A stretch of DNA of 16,288 nucleotides. Origin: Bacteroidales bacterium (GTDB lineage: Bacteria > Bacteroidota > Bacteroidia > Bacteroidales > JAADGE01). Both the position numbers and the translations under genes were made by a program. Of this stretch, positions 6,715 to 14,876 are shown one piece after another (position 1 is the first letter of the stretch; the number at the start of each line of letters is the position of its first letter). Below the pieces are notes generated by a model. That model was not told where the DNA came from and did not search any database. It saw only the letters and a program-made list of their open reading frames with translations. The stretch covers positions 1-16,288 of the forward strand of contig JAOZQB010000045.1 in the NCBI GenBank assembly GCA_029932445.1, written 5' to 3'.

Positions 6715-9700
6715 ATGAGATTGAAATATACCGGTTTATTACGTTATTTTCTGTTTTCTTTGATTTTTATCTTTTCCGGCTTGTCAATTTATGCACAAAA
6801 AGGCAGTCCGTTTATTACCAATTATAAATTAAAAAATAAATATAAACTTCATAATTGGTTTATTATACAAGATAAGGATGAGATGATGTTCTTTGCAAAT
6901 CAAAAAGGGATTTTAAGTTTTGACGGTTCTGATTGGGATATTATTGCAACACCGACAATGCCTTTAACAATGTACTCCGATACAACGGATCATAAAATTT
7001 ATGCCGGATGTGTTAATGACATCGGTTACATAGAAAGAGATACAACCGGAAGCTACGTGTATATTTCAATTATAAACACTTCTGTAAATATCGGAAAGGT
7101 TATTGAAATATCTTCAACAGGAAAGAAACTTATTGTGTTGTCTGAAAATTTTATAACAATAATAAATACTGATGATTACAGTATTATTAAACAGATTTCG
7201 AATCGAAAGGAAATAGGATTTTTAAAAAACATTATTACTGTTTCAGATGATTTGTTTCTTGTTTCGGATGATAATGTTTTCTATAAATTAAAAGATGATT
7301 CACTCTATTATTTTAGGATAAAGAATAAGAAAAATATCGGAAAAATATTATTTGATTTTCCGATTAGTAAAACAAGGTCAATAATCGGAACGGATGCTAA
7401 TAATCTTTATTTTTTCGGCGGAAAATCTGTTTGGAAATTTAATATTCAAGATCAAAAATATTTGGATGAAAGTATTTTAACGAATGCTGTTTTGTTGTCG
7501 GATAAAAGAATTGTATTGTCTACATTAATCGGGGGGATTTTAATTATTGATACTAAAACAAGAAAAACGATAAAAAATATTAATTATTCGTCGGGATTAC
7601 CTGATAATGAAATTTTTGCAATCGGGAAAGATGATAATAACGGCTTGTGGCTGTCACACGGATTAGGAATAAGTCGTATAGATTTTTCGATTCCCGTTAA
7701 GTTTTATCAAACTTATCCGGGTATTGAAGGACGATTATTGTCTGTAATTAATAATAATAATACCATTTATGTCGGAACCAATAAGAATTTGTATTTTTTG
7801 GAAGAGCTGGATGCTTATAAACGTGCCCAACTTATTGAAGCAAAAATTTATACGGTTTCAAAAACATTAAAAAATAAGAAAGAATTAAAAGCAAAAGAAG
7901 ATTCAAAGAAGAAAGGGTTATTTTCAGGTCTTCATAAAAAAATAAAAGAATTTGTTTCACCCGATAATACAATCAGTTTAGCCGAAAGCAAAAGAAACGC
8001 TTTAATTCGAAAACGAAAATTATTAGGATTGCAGTCTGTCAGTCATTCATATAAAAAAATTGAAGGATTAGAAGATCGATGTAAACTTTTAGTTCCTTAC
8101 GGAGATAAACTTTTGGTAGGAGGAAATAACGGTCTTTATGAAGTTGCGGAAAATAAAGCAGAACGGATATTAGAAGATCAGTACATTAATAATATTATTC
8201 AGGCAAAAAGTAATCCTGACATGTTTTATGTTTGTACAAATAACGGATTGTTTTTATTGGAATTTATTGAAGATGATCGTATTATTACCGAAATTGAGGA
8301 ATTAAAAAGCAAAAAAGTGAGCTCTGTATCGGAAAATGACACAGCTGTTTGGATCGGGACTGACGAAAATGTTTATTTGATTGATTTACGAACAAAAAGC
8401 ATAGCAAGTTATGAAATAGATAATAAGTATGCCGAAGCTTCAACTGTACAAGAGTTCAATAATAATCTTTATGTTTTATTACCGTCGGAAGTTTTTTATT
8501 ATAATGTGAAACAAGATCGTTTTGTTGTTTTGTTGTCCGGAAATTTTTCCTATATAAAAAATCAAAAAGATGTTTTATGGCTTAATAATAATGATAAATG
8601 GTATTCGGCGATACAACCGAAAGATTATGATCGAGCTAATAATATCTATTTGAATTTATTTCATGATATTGAATATATTTATGTTGATAAATTAAATGAT
8701 ACATGGGTAATTGATGATGATAATAATCTATATAAAATTAATAATCTGAATATTACCCTTTATAATCCGAAACAAAATGTGTTAATTAAAAATATAACAA
8801 ATCAAAACGACAAGAAGTTTTCTTTAAATAATTTAACTTTAGCTTCGGATGAAAATTATCTTCGTATCAAGTTTTCTGCACCGTTCTTCTTGAAACAAGA
8901 AGCAACGGAATATCAATATTTTTTAGAGGGTTTAATGAAAACCCGATCCGTTTGGGGGAATAATCCTGACATTTCTTTTCCTTATATACCGCACGGCAAT
9001 TATACATTACATGTAAAAGCTAAAAATATTCTGGGAAATATCAGTGAGGAAAAAAAGATTTCTTTTTCCGTGAAAGCTCCTTTTTGGGAGAAAGATTGGT
9101 TTTTAATCAGTTCTGCATTGACGTTTTTCTTATTAATAATTTTAATTATTAAATTAAGAGAAAGGAAACTTCAAAAGAATCAAAAAATATTGGAGCAAAA
9201 GATTCAAGAAAGAACAAAAACAATTGAAGAACAAAAAAATCAATTAGCACAAAAGAATAAAAGTATTAAAGAAAGTATCGTATATGCCGGACGAATACAA
9301 AAAGCTGTTATGCCTTCGGAAGAATTGATGGGTAAATTGTTTAATGATTATTTTGTTTATTTTAAACCGCGAGATATTGTAAGCGGAGATTTCTATTGGT
9401 TGAAAAAAATTGGCGATTATACGGTTTATGCCGTAGCAGATTGTACCGGACACGGTGTTCCGGGTGCGCTGTTGAGTATGTTGGGAATTTCGTTTCTGAA
9501 TGAAATCGTGTCAAAAGCACGTTTCGATACTCCGGATGAAATCTTAAACCGATTAAGAAAAAAAATTAAAAAATCATTAAACCAATCAGGCAGTAATTTT
9601 GAATCAAAAGACGGAATGGATATTGCGCTTTGTATCATTGATCATGATTCTTTGCAGCTTCAATTTGCCGGTGCTTATAATCCGGTATATATCATTCGTA

Positions 9701-10011
9701 ACGGAGAATTAACGGAAATAAAAGCAACACGAAATCCGATTGGTGCATTTATTAAAGAAAAACCGTTTGAATCAAATAATTTTAATCTGGAAAAAGATGA
9801 TATATTATATACATTTTCTGACGGATATTCCGATCAATTCGGAAAAGATGAAAATCAAAAGTTTAATAAACGAAACTTTAAAAAACTTTTGACAAAAATT
9901 TATGATAAACCGATGTCGGAACAAAAAGAAATTCTTGATGATGTCCTTAAGAAATGGAAAGGTAATGCGGATCAAACGGATGATATTATTATTCTTGGTG
10001 TGAGGGTTTGA
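6715..10011 (+). CDS. Periplasmic propeller sensor with cytoplasmic SpoIIE-type phosphatase
   Basis: This 1098-residue protein has a signal peptide or N-terminal anchor (hydrophobic 9-26, ending YAQ). Periplasmic propeller-type repeats fill about 30-700, with recurrent segments such as DNEIFAIGKDDNNGLWLSHG. A Y_Y_Y-like beta domain follows at about 712-786, then a membrane segment at 795-814, a charged coiled coil at 815-860 and a SpoIIE/PP2C phosphatase domain from about 863 to the end. Phosphatase metal-site motifs are intact: GDFYW with Asp892, ADCTGHG with Asp909, SDGYSD with Asp1036, and TDD at 1088-1090. The layout is that of two-component regulator propeller proteins, but the output is a Ser/Thr phosphatase, not a histidine kinase. 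Such phosphatases usually act on anti-sigma-factor antagonists; no partner gene is visible here. A Lys-rich stretch at about 366-455 interrupts the propeller. Confidence 0.88.
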   Translation: MRLKYTGLLRYFLFSLIFIFSGLSIYAQKGSPFITNYKLKNKYKLHNWFIIQDKDEMMFFANQKGILSFDGSDWDIIATPTMPLTMYSDTTDHKIYAGCVNDIGYIERDTTGSYVYISIINTSVNIGKVIEISSTGKKLIVLSENFITIINTDDYSIIKQISNRKEIGFLKNIITVSDDLFLVSDDNVFYKLKDDSLYYFRIKNKKNIGKILFDFPISKTRSIIGTDANNLYFFGGKSVWKFNIQDQKYLDESILTNAVLLSDKRIVLSTLIGGILIIDTKTRKTIKNINYSSGLPDNEIFAIGKDDNNGLWLSHGLGISRIDFSIPVKFYQTYPGIEGRLLSVINNNNTIYVGTNKNLYFLEELDAYKRAQLIEAKIYTVSKTLKNKKELKAKEDSKKKGLFSGLHKKIKEFVSPDNTISLAESKRNALIRKRKLLGLQSVSHSYKKIEGLEDRCKLLVPYGDKLLVGGNNGLYEVAENKAERILEDQYINNIIQAKSNPDMFYVCTNNGLFLLEFIEDDRIITEIEELKSKKVSSVSENDTAVWIGTDENVYLIDLRTKSIASYEIDNKYAEASTVQEFNNNLYVLLPSEVFYYNVKQDRFVVLLSGNFSYIKNQKDVLWLNNNDKWYSAIQPKDYDRANNIYLNLFHDIEYIYVDKLNDTWVIDDDNNLYKINNLNITLYNPKQNVLIKNITNQNDKKFSLNNLTLASDENYLRIKFSAPFFLKQEATEYQYFLEGLMKTRSVWGNNPDISFPYIPHGNYTLHVKAKNILGNISEEKKISFSVKAPFWEKDWFLISSALTFFLLIILIIKLRERKLQKNQKILEQKIQERTKTIEEQKNQLAQKNKSIKESIVYAGRIQKAVMPSEELMGKLFNDYFVYFKPRDIVSGDFYWLKKIGDYTVYAVADCTGHGVPGALLSMLGISFLNEIVSKARFDTPDEILNRLRKKIKKSLNQSGSNFESKDGMDIALCIIDHDSLQLQFAGAYNPVYIIRNGELTEIKATRNPIGAFIKEKPFESNNFNLEKDDILYTFSDGYSDQFGKDENQKFNKRNFKKLLTKIYDKPMSEQKEILDDVLKKWKGNADQTDDIIILGVRV

Positions 10012-10014
10012 TTT

Positions 10015-11472
10015 TTAATATTTTACAACCCTTAAAGTATCCATATTTAACCGAATCTTCAGCCAATCTCCCAAGGTCTTTGATTTTTTTCGGATATAGC
10101 TGTTGTAGGTTCCGTTTTTCCATTTAACCATAAATGTAGGAATCGTATCGTAGTTCCCCGAAGAATTTAATTCAATACTTTTTGCAAATGCAAACTTGTC
10201 AATTCGAGGATATTGAACGGCAAATTCTTTTTGTAATCTTTGCAAAGGTAAGGTATCTTGTTTAATACGAATCAATTGATTCTCCAAAAAATCAATTTTT
10301 GCATTTTTACTTGTAATAATGTTTTCCTGATTTTTATAAATCTCTTCTAATACGCCTATCCGTAATTTTTCCGGTAATTCTTTTTGCATATTATCAATTT
10401 TATTAACCAATGTTTCCGGATTGTTTTTTTCTTGATGAAAACTTAAAACAGTTGAATCTGTTACACGTATTGCAGAGCCTGTCTTTGATAAACCGTAGGC
10501 AGGTAATTTATCTTCTAAATCCTTGATTTCTGTGTTCGGAATACAGTAATGAGTTAAATAAATATCAATATTTGAAAGTGTATCTGAATAATTTGATTGC
10601 GTATAAATAATATCTGATTTGTATGATTTCAAATTTTCTTTAATAAAACTCTCGGCTCTGTGATTAAATTGAGATTCTTTGATAACATTCCAAAAAATTT
10701 GTGCACTCGGTAAAATAATAAGAATTATAAAAATAAAAATGTAAACACGAATTTTCTTTTCGCGTTTTGGGCTGACATAGTTCATTTTCGGAAATCGGAG
10801 ATATTTTACGGCAATGAAAGTGGTAAGACTGATAAATACCGAATTGATAAAGAAAAGATACAAAGCACCCGTGAGAAAACTCAATTGCCAAGTTGCTATA
10901 CCGTAACCGGCCGTACATAAGGGAGGCATTAATGCTGTAGCAATAGCAACACCGGGAATTACGTTTGATTTTTCATCCCCCGACACGGCAATAATCCCTG
11001 CCATTCCTCCGAATATACCGATGAAAACATCCAATAGAGTCGGTTGTGTCCGTGCTAATAATTCCGAAGAAGCTTCTTTTAAAGGACTGATTAAAAAGTA
11101 GATTGTAGATGCTGATATACTGACGATAACCGATATAAAAAAGAATTTTAAAGATTTTTTTAATGTTACCCAATCATTCGTACCTACGGAAAGTCCCAGA
11201 CCGAGTATCGGTCCCATCAGCGGAGAAATAAGCATGGCGCCGATAACAACAGCTGTGGAATTAATATTTAAACCGAGAGATGCAATAAATACGGAAGCAA
11301 TCAAAATCCAAATACCTCTTCCTTTAAATTCAATATCCTTTTGAATAAATTCAATGGTTTTTAATCTGTCCGTTCCTTCTCGAATACTGAAAATTTCTTT
11401 AAAAAATTTATAAAGAACTGAGATGAAATTGTCTTTATTATTTTGAGTGTTATTTTGAGAATCAGTATCCAT
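10015..11472 (-). CDS. DUF389 family multispanning membrane protein
   Basis: This 485-residue protein has six or seven membrane segments between about 53 and 262 (approximately 53-70, 73-95, 107-128, 147-163, 171-190, 196-222, 242-262). The core matches DUF389 (TIGR00341-like), with NSTAVVIGAMLISPLMGPILGLG at 71-93 and a conserved PGVAIATALMPPLCTAGYG at 173-191. A soluble domain of about 220 residues follows, with a coiled-coil stretch near 380-410. The family has no established function; transport has been suggested from its topology. It lies 32 bp after malQ with no visible promoter, so it is probably the last gene of a three-gene operon. Its stop is only 3 bp from that of the convergent propeller gene, and I see no good terminator between them. 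Confidence 0.87.
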   Translation of the reverse strand: MDTDSQNNTQNNKDNFISVLYKFFKEIFSIREGTDRLKTIEFIQKDIEFKGRGIWILIASVFIASLGLNINSTAVVIGAMLISPLMGPILGLGLSVGTNDWVTLKKSLKFFFISVIVSISASTIYFLISPLKEASSELLARTQPTLLDVFIGIFGGMAGIIAVSGDEKSNVIPGVAIATALMPPLCTAGYGIATWQLSFLTGALYLFFINSVFISLTTFIAVKYLRFPKMNYVSPKREKKIRVYIFIFIILIILPSAQIFWNVIKESQFNHRAESFIKENLKSYKSDIIYTQSNYSDTLSNIDIYLTHYCIPNTEIKDLEDKLPAYGLSKTGSAIRVTDSTVLSFHQEKNNPETLVNKIDNMQKELPEKLRIGVLEEIYKNQENIITSKNAKIDFLENQLIRIKQDTLPLQRLQKEFAVQYPRIDKFAFAKSIELNSSGNYDTIPTFMVKWKNGTYNSYIRKKSKTLGDWLKIRLNMDTLRVVKY

Positions 11473-11504
11473 AAATAATCAGTATTTATCAGAATATCAA
11501 TGTG

Positions 11505-12962
11505 TTAATTTGCTCGACCGTAGGTCTCGGTTATCTCTCTTAAAAAACTTTTACGGGCTTCCGTTATATCTTCGGATTTAAAACGCCAAAGCCAATTGTT
11601 TTCAATTGTTCCGGGTGTATTCATTCGGTATTTTGAATCTAATTGCAACAAATCCTGTAATGGAGTGATTGCTGTGTTTGCAACTGAAGACCAAGCAAGT
11701 TTTATTAGGTCATGAGCAAAATTTTTATCTTCAAATTTAAAATATTTTTTTGAAAATTGCCTTTCATGTTCCGAATAATGATAAAACATCCCCATAGACG
11801 TATCATTATCATGTGTTCCGGTATATACGACTGAATTTTTTTTATAATTATGAGGTAAAAACAGGTTTTCGGCATCAGAATTAAAAGCAAATTGTAAAAT
11901 ATTCATTCCCGGTAAATTGTATTTATCGCGAAGAGCTTCAACATCTTTTGTTACAAAACCCAAATCTTCGGCAATAATATTCGGTTTGTTTTTGAAAATC
12001 AGTTCAAAAAAATCAGTTTCAGGTCCGGATAACCATTCTCCGTGTTCAGCAGTTTCATTTCCGAAAGGAACAGCCCAAAATTCTGACAACCCTCTGAAGT
12101 GGTCAATGCGAACAATGTCAAACATTCTGAAATTCATGTTAATACGTTCTCTCCACCAACGATAATTGTCATTCTTTTGTTGAAGCCAGTTATAAACCGG
12201 ATTTCCCCAAAGTTGTCCCGTAGGGCTGAAATAATCCGGCGGAACACCGGCAACTTTTATCGGTGCTAAATCTTCATTTACCATAAAATTTTCTGAATGC
12301 ATCCAAACATCAACACTATCGGGAGCAACATAAAGAGGGATATCACCGATAATTTTAATGCCTTTTTCATTGGCATATCTTTTTAATCGATACCATTGTT
12401 CAAAGAAAAAATATTGAATGACTTCATACACTTCAATTTCTTGTTTTAATAATTCTTTATATTTTTTCAGTGTATCCGGGTTTCTGAATTTTATACCGTC
12501 TTCAAAAAGCCAATACGGTTTTTCGTCATGTAATGCTTTTAAACTGATAAAAAATGCATAATCAAATAACCAATATTGGTTTTCTTTTTTAAACTGTTCA
12601 AATTCGGATTTGTCACCGGCGGAATTTAAAAAATCGGCAGCTAATTTTTTCAGTAAACTTATTTTAGTTTCTTTAAGGGAATCAAAATTAATATCAGAAA
12701 TTGTATGTTCTTTTTGTTTTAAGCATTTAACAGGTAATGCTTGTAGATCAATCATTAAAGGATTTCCGGCAAAAGCGGAAAAAGAAGAATAAGGTGAATT
12801 TCCGAATCCTGTATGCCCAAGCGGTAAAATTTGCCAATAACTTTGTTTCGTTTCGTGCAAAAAATCCGTAAAACGGTATGCTTCTTCTCCCAATGTTCCG
12901 ATGCCGTATTTTCCGGCTAAGGAAGTTATGTGTAATAAAATGCCGCTTTTCCGTTCTTCCAT
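11505..12962 (-). CDS. malQ: 4-alpha-glucanotransferase (amylomaltase, GH77)
   Basis: MalQ transfers alpha-1,4-glucan segments between maltodextrins or to glucose, in glycogen or maltose metabolism in the cytoplasm. At 485 residues it is of the compact Thermus-like type. GH77 motifs are intact: SPYSSFSAFAGNP at 56-68, GDIPLYVAPDSVDVW at 206-220, VRIDHFRG at 284-291 with nucleophile Asp287, AEDLG at 331-335 with acid/base Glu332, and TGTHDNDT at 381-388 with Asp385 as transition-state stabiliser. The 250s-loop segment PPDYFSPTGQLWGNPVYNW at 241-259 is also typical. The gene starts 2 bp after the stop of the HMG-CoA-lyase-like gene and is surely co-transcribed with it. No other glycogen gene is in view. 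Confidence 0.95.
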   Translation of the reverse strand: MEERKSGILLHITSLAGKYGIGTLGEEAYRFTDFLHETKQSYWQILPLGHTGFGNSPYSSFSAFAGNPLMIDLQALPVKCLKQKEHTISDINFDSLKETKISLLKKLAADFLNSAGDKSEFEQFKKENQYWLFDYAFFISLKALHDEKPYWLFEDGIKFRNPDTLKKYKELLKQEIEVYEVIQYFFFEQWYRLKRYANEKGIKIIGDIPLYVAPDSVDVWMHSENFMVNEDLAPIKVAGVPPDYFSPTGQLWGNPVYNWLQQKNDNYRWWRERINMNFRMFDIVRIDHFRGLSEFWAVPFGNETAEHGEWLSGPETDFFELIFKNKPNIIAEDLGFVTKDVEALRDKYNLPGMNILQFAFNSDAENLFLPHNYKKNSVVYTGTHDNDTSMGMFYHYSEHERQFSKKYFKFEDKNFAHDLIKLAWSSVANTAITPLQDLLQLDSKYRMNTPGTIENNWLWRFKSEDITEARKSFLREITETYGRAN

Positions 12963-12964
12963 TT

Positions 12965-13975
12965 TTATTTCCTTCCTGATAAATTTTTCGGAATTCGTCC
13001 CATTTTTACGGTTTCTGATCGAAGTCTTCGCCCGACTATTTTTTCAACGGTATTTCCGATTTCTAATATTTTATCAATATCAATTCCTGTTTCAATACCC
13101 ATTTCATCCAGCATAACGAGTAAGTCTTCCGTAGACACCAAACCAACGGAATTCGGATCTTTGTAATAATATTTTCCGGTTCCGGAAACGGGAACACCGT
13201 CAACAAAATTAGCCGGTTGTCCCCCGATGCCTCCGATGGTGGATTCAAAACGTGTAACTCCGGCTTGTAAAGCTGCCAGAACATTGGCTAAACCCCAACC
13301 TCTTGTTGTATGAAAATGTGCAAGATGCAAGGATGTATCGGGAAGCGCATCCAAAAGCATTGAATAATATTTATAAACTCTGTCGGGTGATGCGGAACCG
13401 TCATGATCGGCATGTTCAATATCATCGGCACCGATATCCAACCATCTTTTGGTAAATATAACGGCATCTTTCATTTCGGTTGGACCTTCAATCGGACATC
13501 CCCAAATGGTACTTACCGTTCCGTTAACTTTGATGCCGGCATCATGTGCTTTTTTAATATATTCTTCACTCATCTTCCAATAGTCATCATGTGATAAACC
13601 GGAGTTTTTATATTGATGAGATTCACTGGTAGAAACCATCAGTAAAATTCTGTCGGGTCCCCAACCTTCTTTTTTAGCTTGAATTGCTCTTTCGATGGCA
13701 CGTTCTCTGATTGTAACGGCTGTTATTTCTACATCATCAAGTTTATCTTTTAATTTCTTGCTGTTCCGGATGCTTTTCATTAAATTATCAGCATCTTTAA
13801 ATTGCGGCATCCCTTTGGGATTTCCGAAGTTCGTGACTTCAATTTTTTTAAATCCAGCAAGAATAAGTTGTTCCGATAACCAAAGTTTTGCTTCGGTATC
13901 GATAAACTTTTCTTCATGTTGAAACCCGTCTCTGACGGTAATATCTCCTAATTCTACTTTTTTGGGATATTGCAT
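12965..13975 (-). CDS. HMG-CoA lyase-like DRE-TIM enzyme, divergent active-site loop
   Basis: I chose the start at 13975 (336 residues). The frame is open up to 14092, but the extra 39 residues look non-coding, would overlap cheR and contain the likely promoter. The protein is a DRE-TIM metallolyase of the HMG-CoA-lyase branch: VRDGFQHE at 14-21 (Arg15 and Asp16, metal and substrate), IEVTNF at 45-50 (Glu46), GCPIEG at 159-164 and the metal-binding HFH at 220-222. The C-terminal loop departs from true HMG-CoA lyase. GIGGQP at 249-254 has Gln253 where the catalytic Cys sits, and Leu279 replaces the metal-ligand Asn before the STED motif. The loop between them is about 17 residues longer. The substrate is therefore uncertain: probably a CoA-thioester or 2-oxoacid lyase/condensing enzyme. 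It heads the operon with malQ. Confidence 0.8.
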   Translation of the reverse strand: MQYPKKVELGDITVRDGFQHEEKFIDTEAKLWLSEQLILAGFKKIEVTNFGNPKGMPQFKDADNLMKSIRNSKKLKDKLDDVEITAVTIRERAIERAIQAKKEGWGPDRILLMVSTSESHQYKNSGLSHDDYWKMSEEYIKKAHDAGIKVNGTVSTIWGCPIEGPTEMKDAVIFTKRWLDIGADDIEHADHDGSASPDRVYKYYSMLLDALPDTSLHLAHFHTTRGWGLANVLAALQAGVTRFESTIGGIGGQPANFVDGVPVSGTGKYYYKDPNSVGLVSTEDLLVMLDEMGIETGIDIDKILEIGNTVEKIVGRRLRSETVKMGRIPKNLSGRK

Positions 13976-13991
13976 GGTATTATTATATTTG
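13961..13991 (+). promoter_or_regulatory. Promoter of the cheR-cheB-GAF operon
   Basis: TTTG at 13961-13964 and an exact -7 TATATTTG at 13984-13991 are 19 bp apart, a consensus Bacteroidota promoter. Its -33 lies inside the first codons of the divergent lyase gene. Transcription should start near 13998, giving a leader of about 60 nt. Confidence 0.6.
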
Positions 13992-14017
13992 TTATTAATT
14001 TTACAGTATTGAATTAA

Positions 14018-14025
14018 CAAAGATA
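14018..14025 (-). promoter_or_regulatory. -7 promoter element of the lyase-malQ-DUF389 operon
   Basis: The minus strand reads TATCTTTG, an exact TAnnTTTG match, 43 bp before the chosen start codon. It lies inside the longer possible reading frame and so supports the shorter start. It sits between the -7 of the opposing cheR promoter and the cheR start codon. Confidence 0.55.
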
Positions 14026-14057
14026 GTATTTTTTTGTAATCAGAATGTGTCTCTTTT

Positions 14058-14876
14058 ATGCATGATTTAAAACTTTCTGTTTCAGAAGTCAATCAAATTT
14101 ATAAAGAATTAAATTCGGTATCCGGCTTTGATTTCAGTAATTATGCTTTTTCATTTAAAATGAGGAAAATAATTTTATTGATGCATAGTCTGAAAATTTT
14201 AAATATAGAGGATTTTATTTTTCGTTTACAAAATTCACAACACACCGTTTCGGAATTTGTTAAATCGATGTTTGTCTCTTATTCCGAAATGTTTCGAGAT
14301 GCCGAAATGTGGAATTATTTGCAAGAAAAGATTTTTTCAAAATTACTTTTAAAGAAAGAAGTAAAAATCCACATTCCGTATTGTGTAACAGGTGAAGAGT
14401 TATATTCGTTGATGTTTTTTTCGGGATTGTACAAATCAACCCATATTTCTATTTTAGTTTCACATCCGCTTTCCGAAAATGAAGAACTCATTAAAAATCG
14501 TATTTTTACACAGAAAGATTTAAAAGCATGTCAAAAGAATATAGAAATTCTTGATTTTGTTAAAAATACAGAAGATGTTTTTGCAGGACATACGAATCAG
14601 ATGAGAGTTAATCATATTTATCGAGGAGAATTAAACTTTGAATATTGTAATGTTTTAAATCAACAACATATTGCAGAATTTGATTTGGTTTTATTTCGAA
14701 ACAGATTAATATATTACAATGACGATTTGCAAACCGAGGTTCTGAGAAAAATAAGCGGAAGCATGAATAAAGGCGGATTACTTATAATCGGTGAAAAAGA
14801 AACTTTAGGACAAATGTCCGGAAAATATAAAAACCTAAAGTCAAATTTATCCGTATATAAAAAGAGAATTTTTTAA
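14058..14876 (+). CDS. Divergent CheR-like protein methyltransferase
   Basis: The 272 residues follow the CheR plan: a helical N-terminal domain (1-95) and a Rossmann-type methyltransferase domain. Conserved positions are Arg80 in SEMFRD (CheR substrate/SAM loop), TGEELYS at 111-117, Asn198 in CNVL, and FRNRLIYYN at 213-221 (canonical CRNVxIYF). The SAM pocket is partly eroded: the stretch before TGEE reads HIPYC instead of a WSAGCS-like sequence, and His136 stands where CheR has the ribose-binding Asp (ATD/ASD motif). Activity is therefore uncertain. It may have an altered substrate or act mainly as a binding partner. It overlaps the next gene by one base (TAATG), so translation is probably coupled. 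No chemoreceptor, CheA or CheW is nearby. Confidence 0.82.
   Translation: MHDLKLSVSEVNQIYKELNSVSGFDFSNYAFSFKMRKIILLMHSLKILNIEDFIFRLQNSQHTVSEFVKSMFVSYSEMFRDAEMWNYLQEKIFSKLLLKKEVKIHIPYCVTGEELYSLMFFSGLYKSTHISILVSHPLSENEELIKNRIFTQKDLKACQKNIEILDFVKNTEDVFAGHTNQMRVNHIYRGELNFEYCNVLNQQHIAEFDLVLFRNRLIYYNDDLQTEVLRKISGSMNKGGLLIIGEKETLGQMSGKYKNLKSNLSVYKKRIF

Noticed and set aside
10003..10032. Possible terminator between the propeller gene and the DUF389 gene
   Set aside because: Only a 6-bp stem (AGGGTT/AACCCT) with an 18-nt loop and no following T run on the plus strand; too weak to call.
13976..14092. N-terminal extension of the HMG-CoA-lyase-like gene by 39 residues
   Set aside because: The extension has no family similarity, overlaps the start of cheR and covers the likely -7 promoter element at 14018-14025. 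Family homology begins right after Met at 13975.
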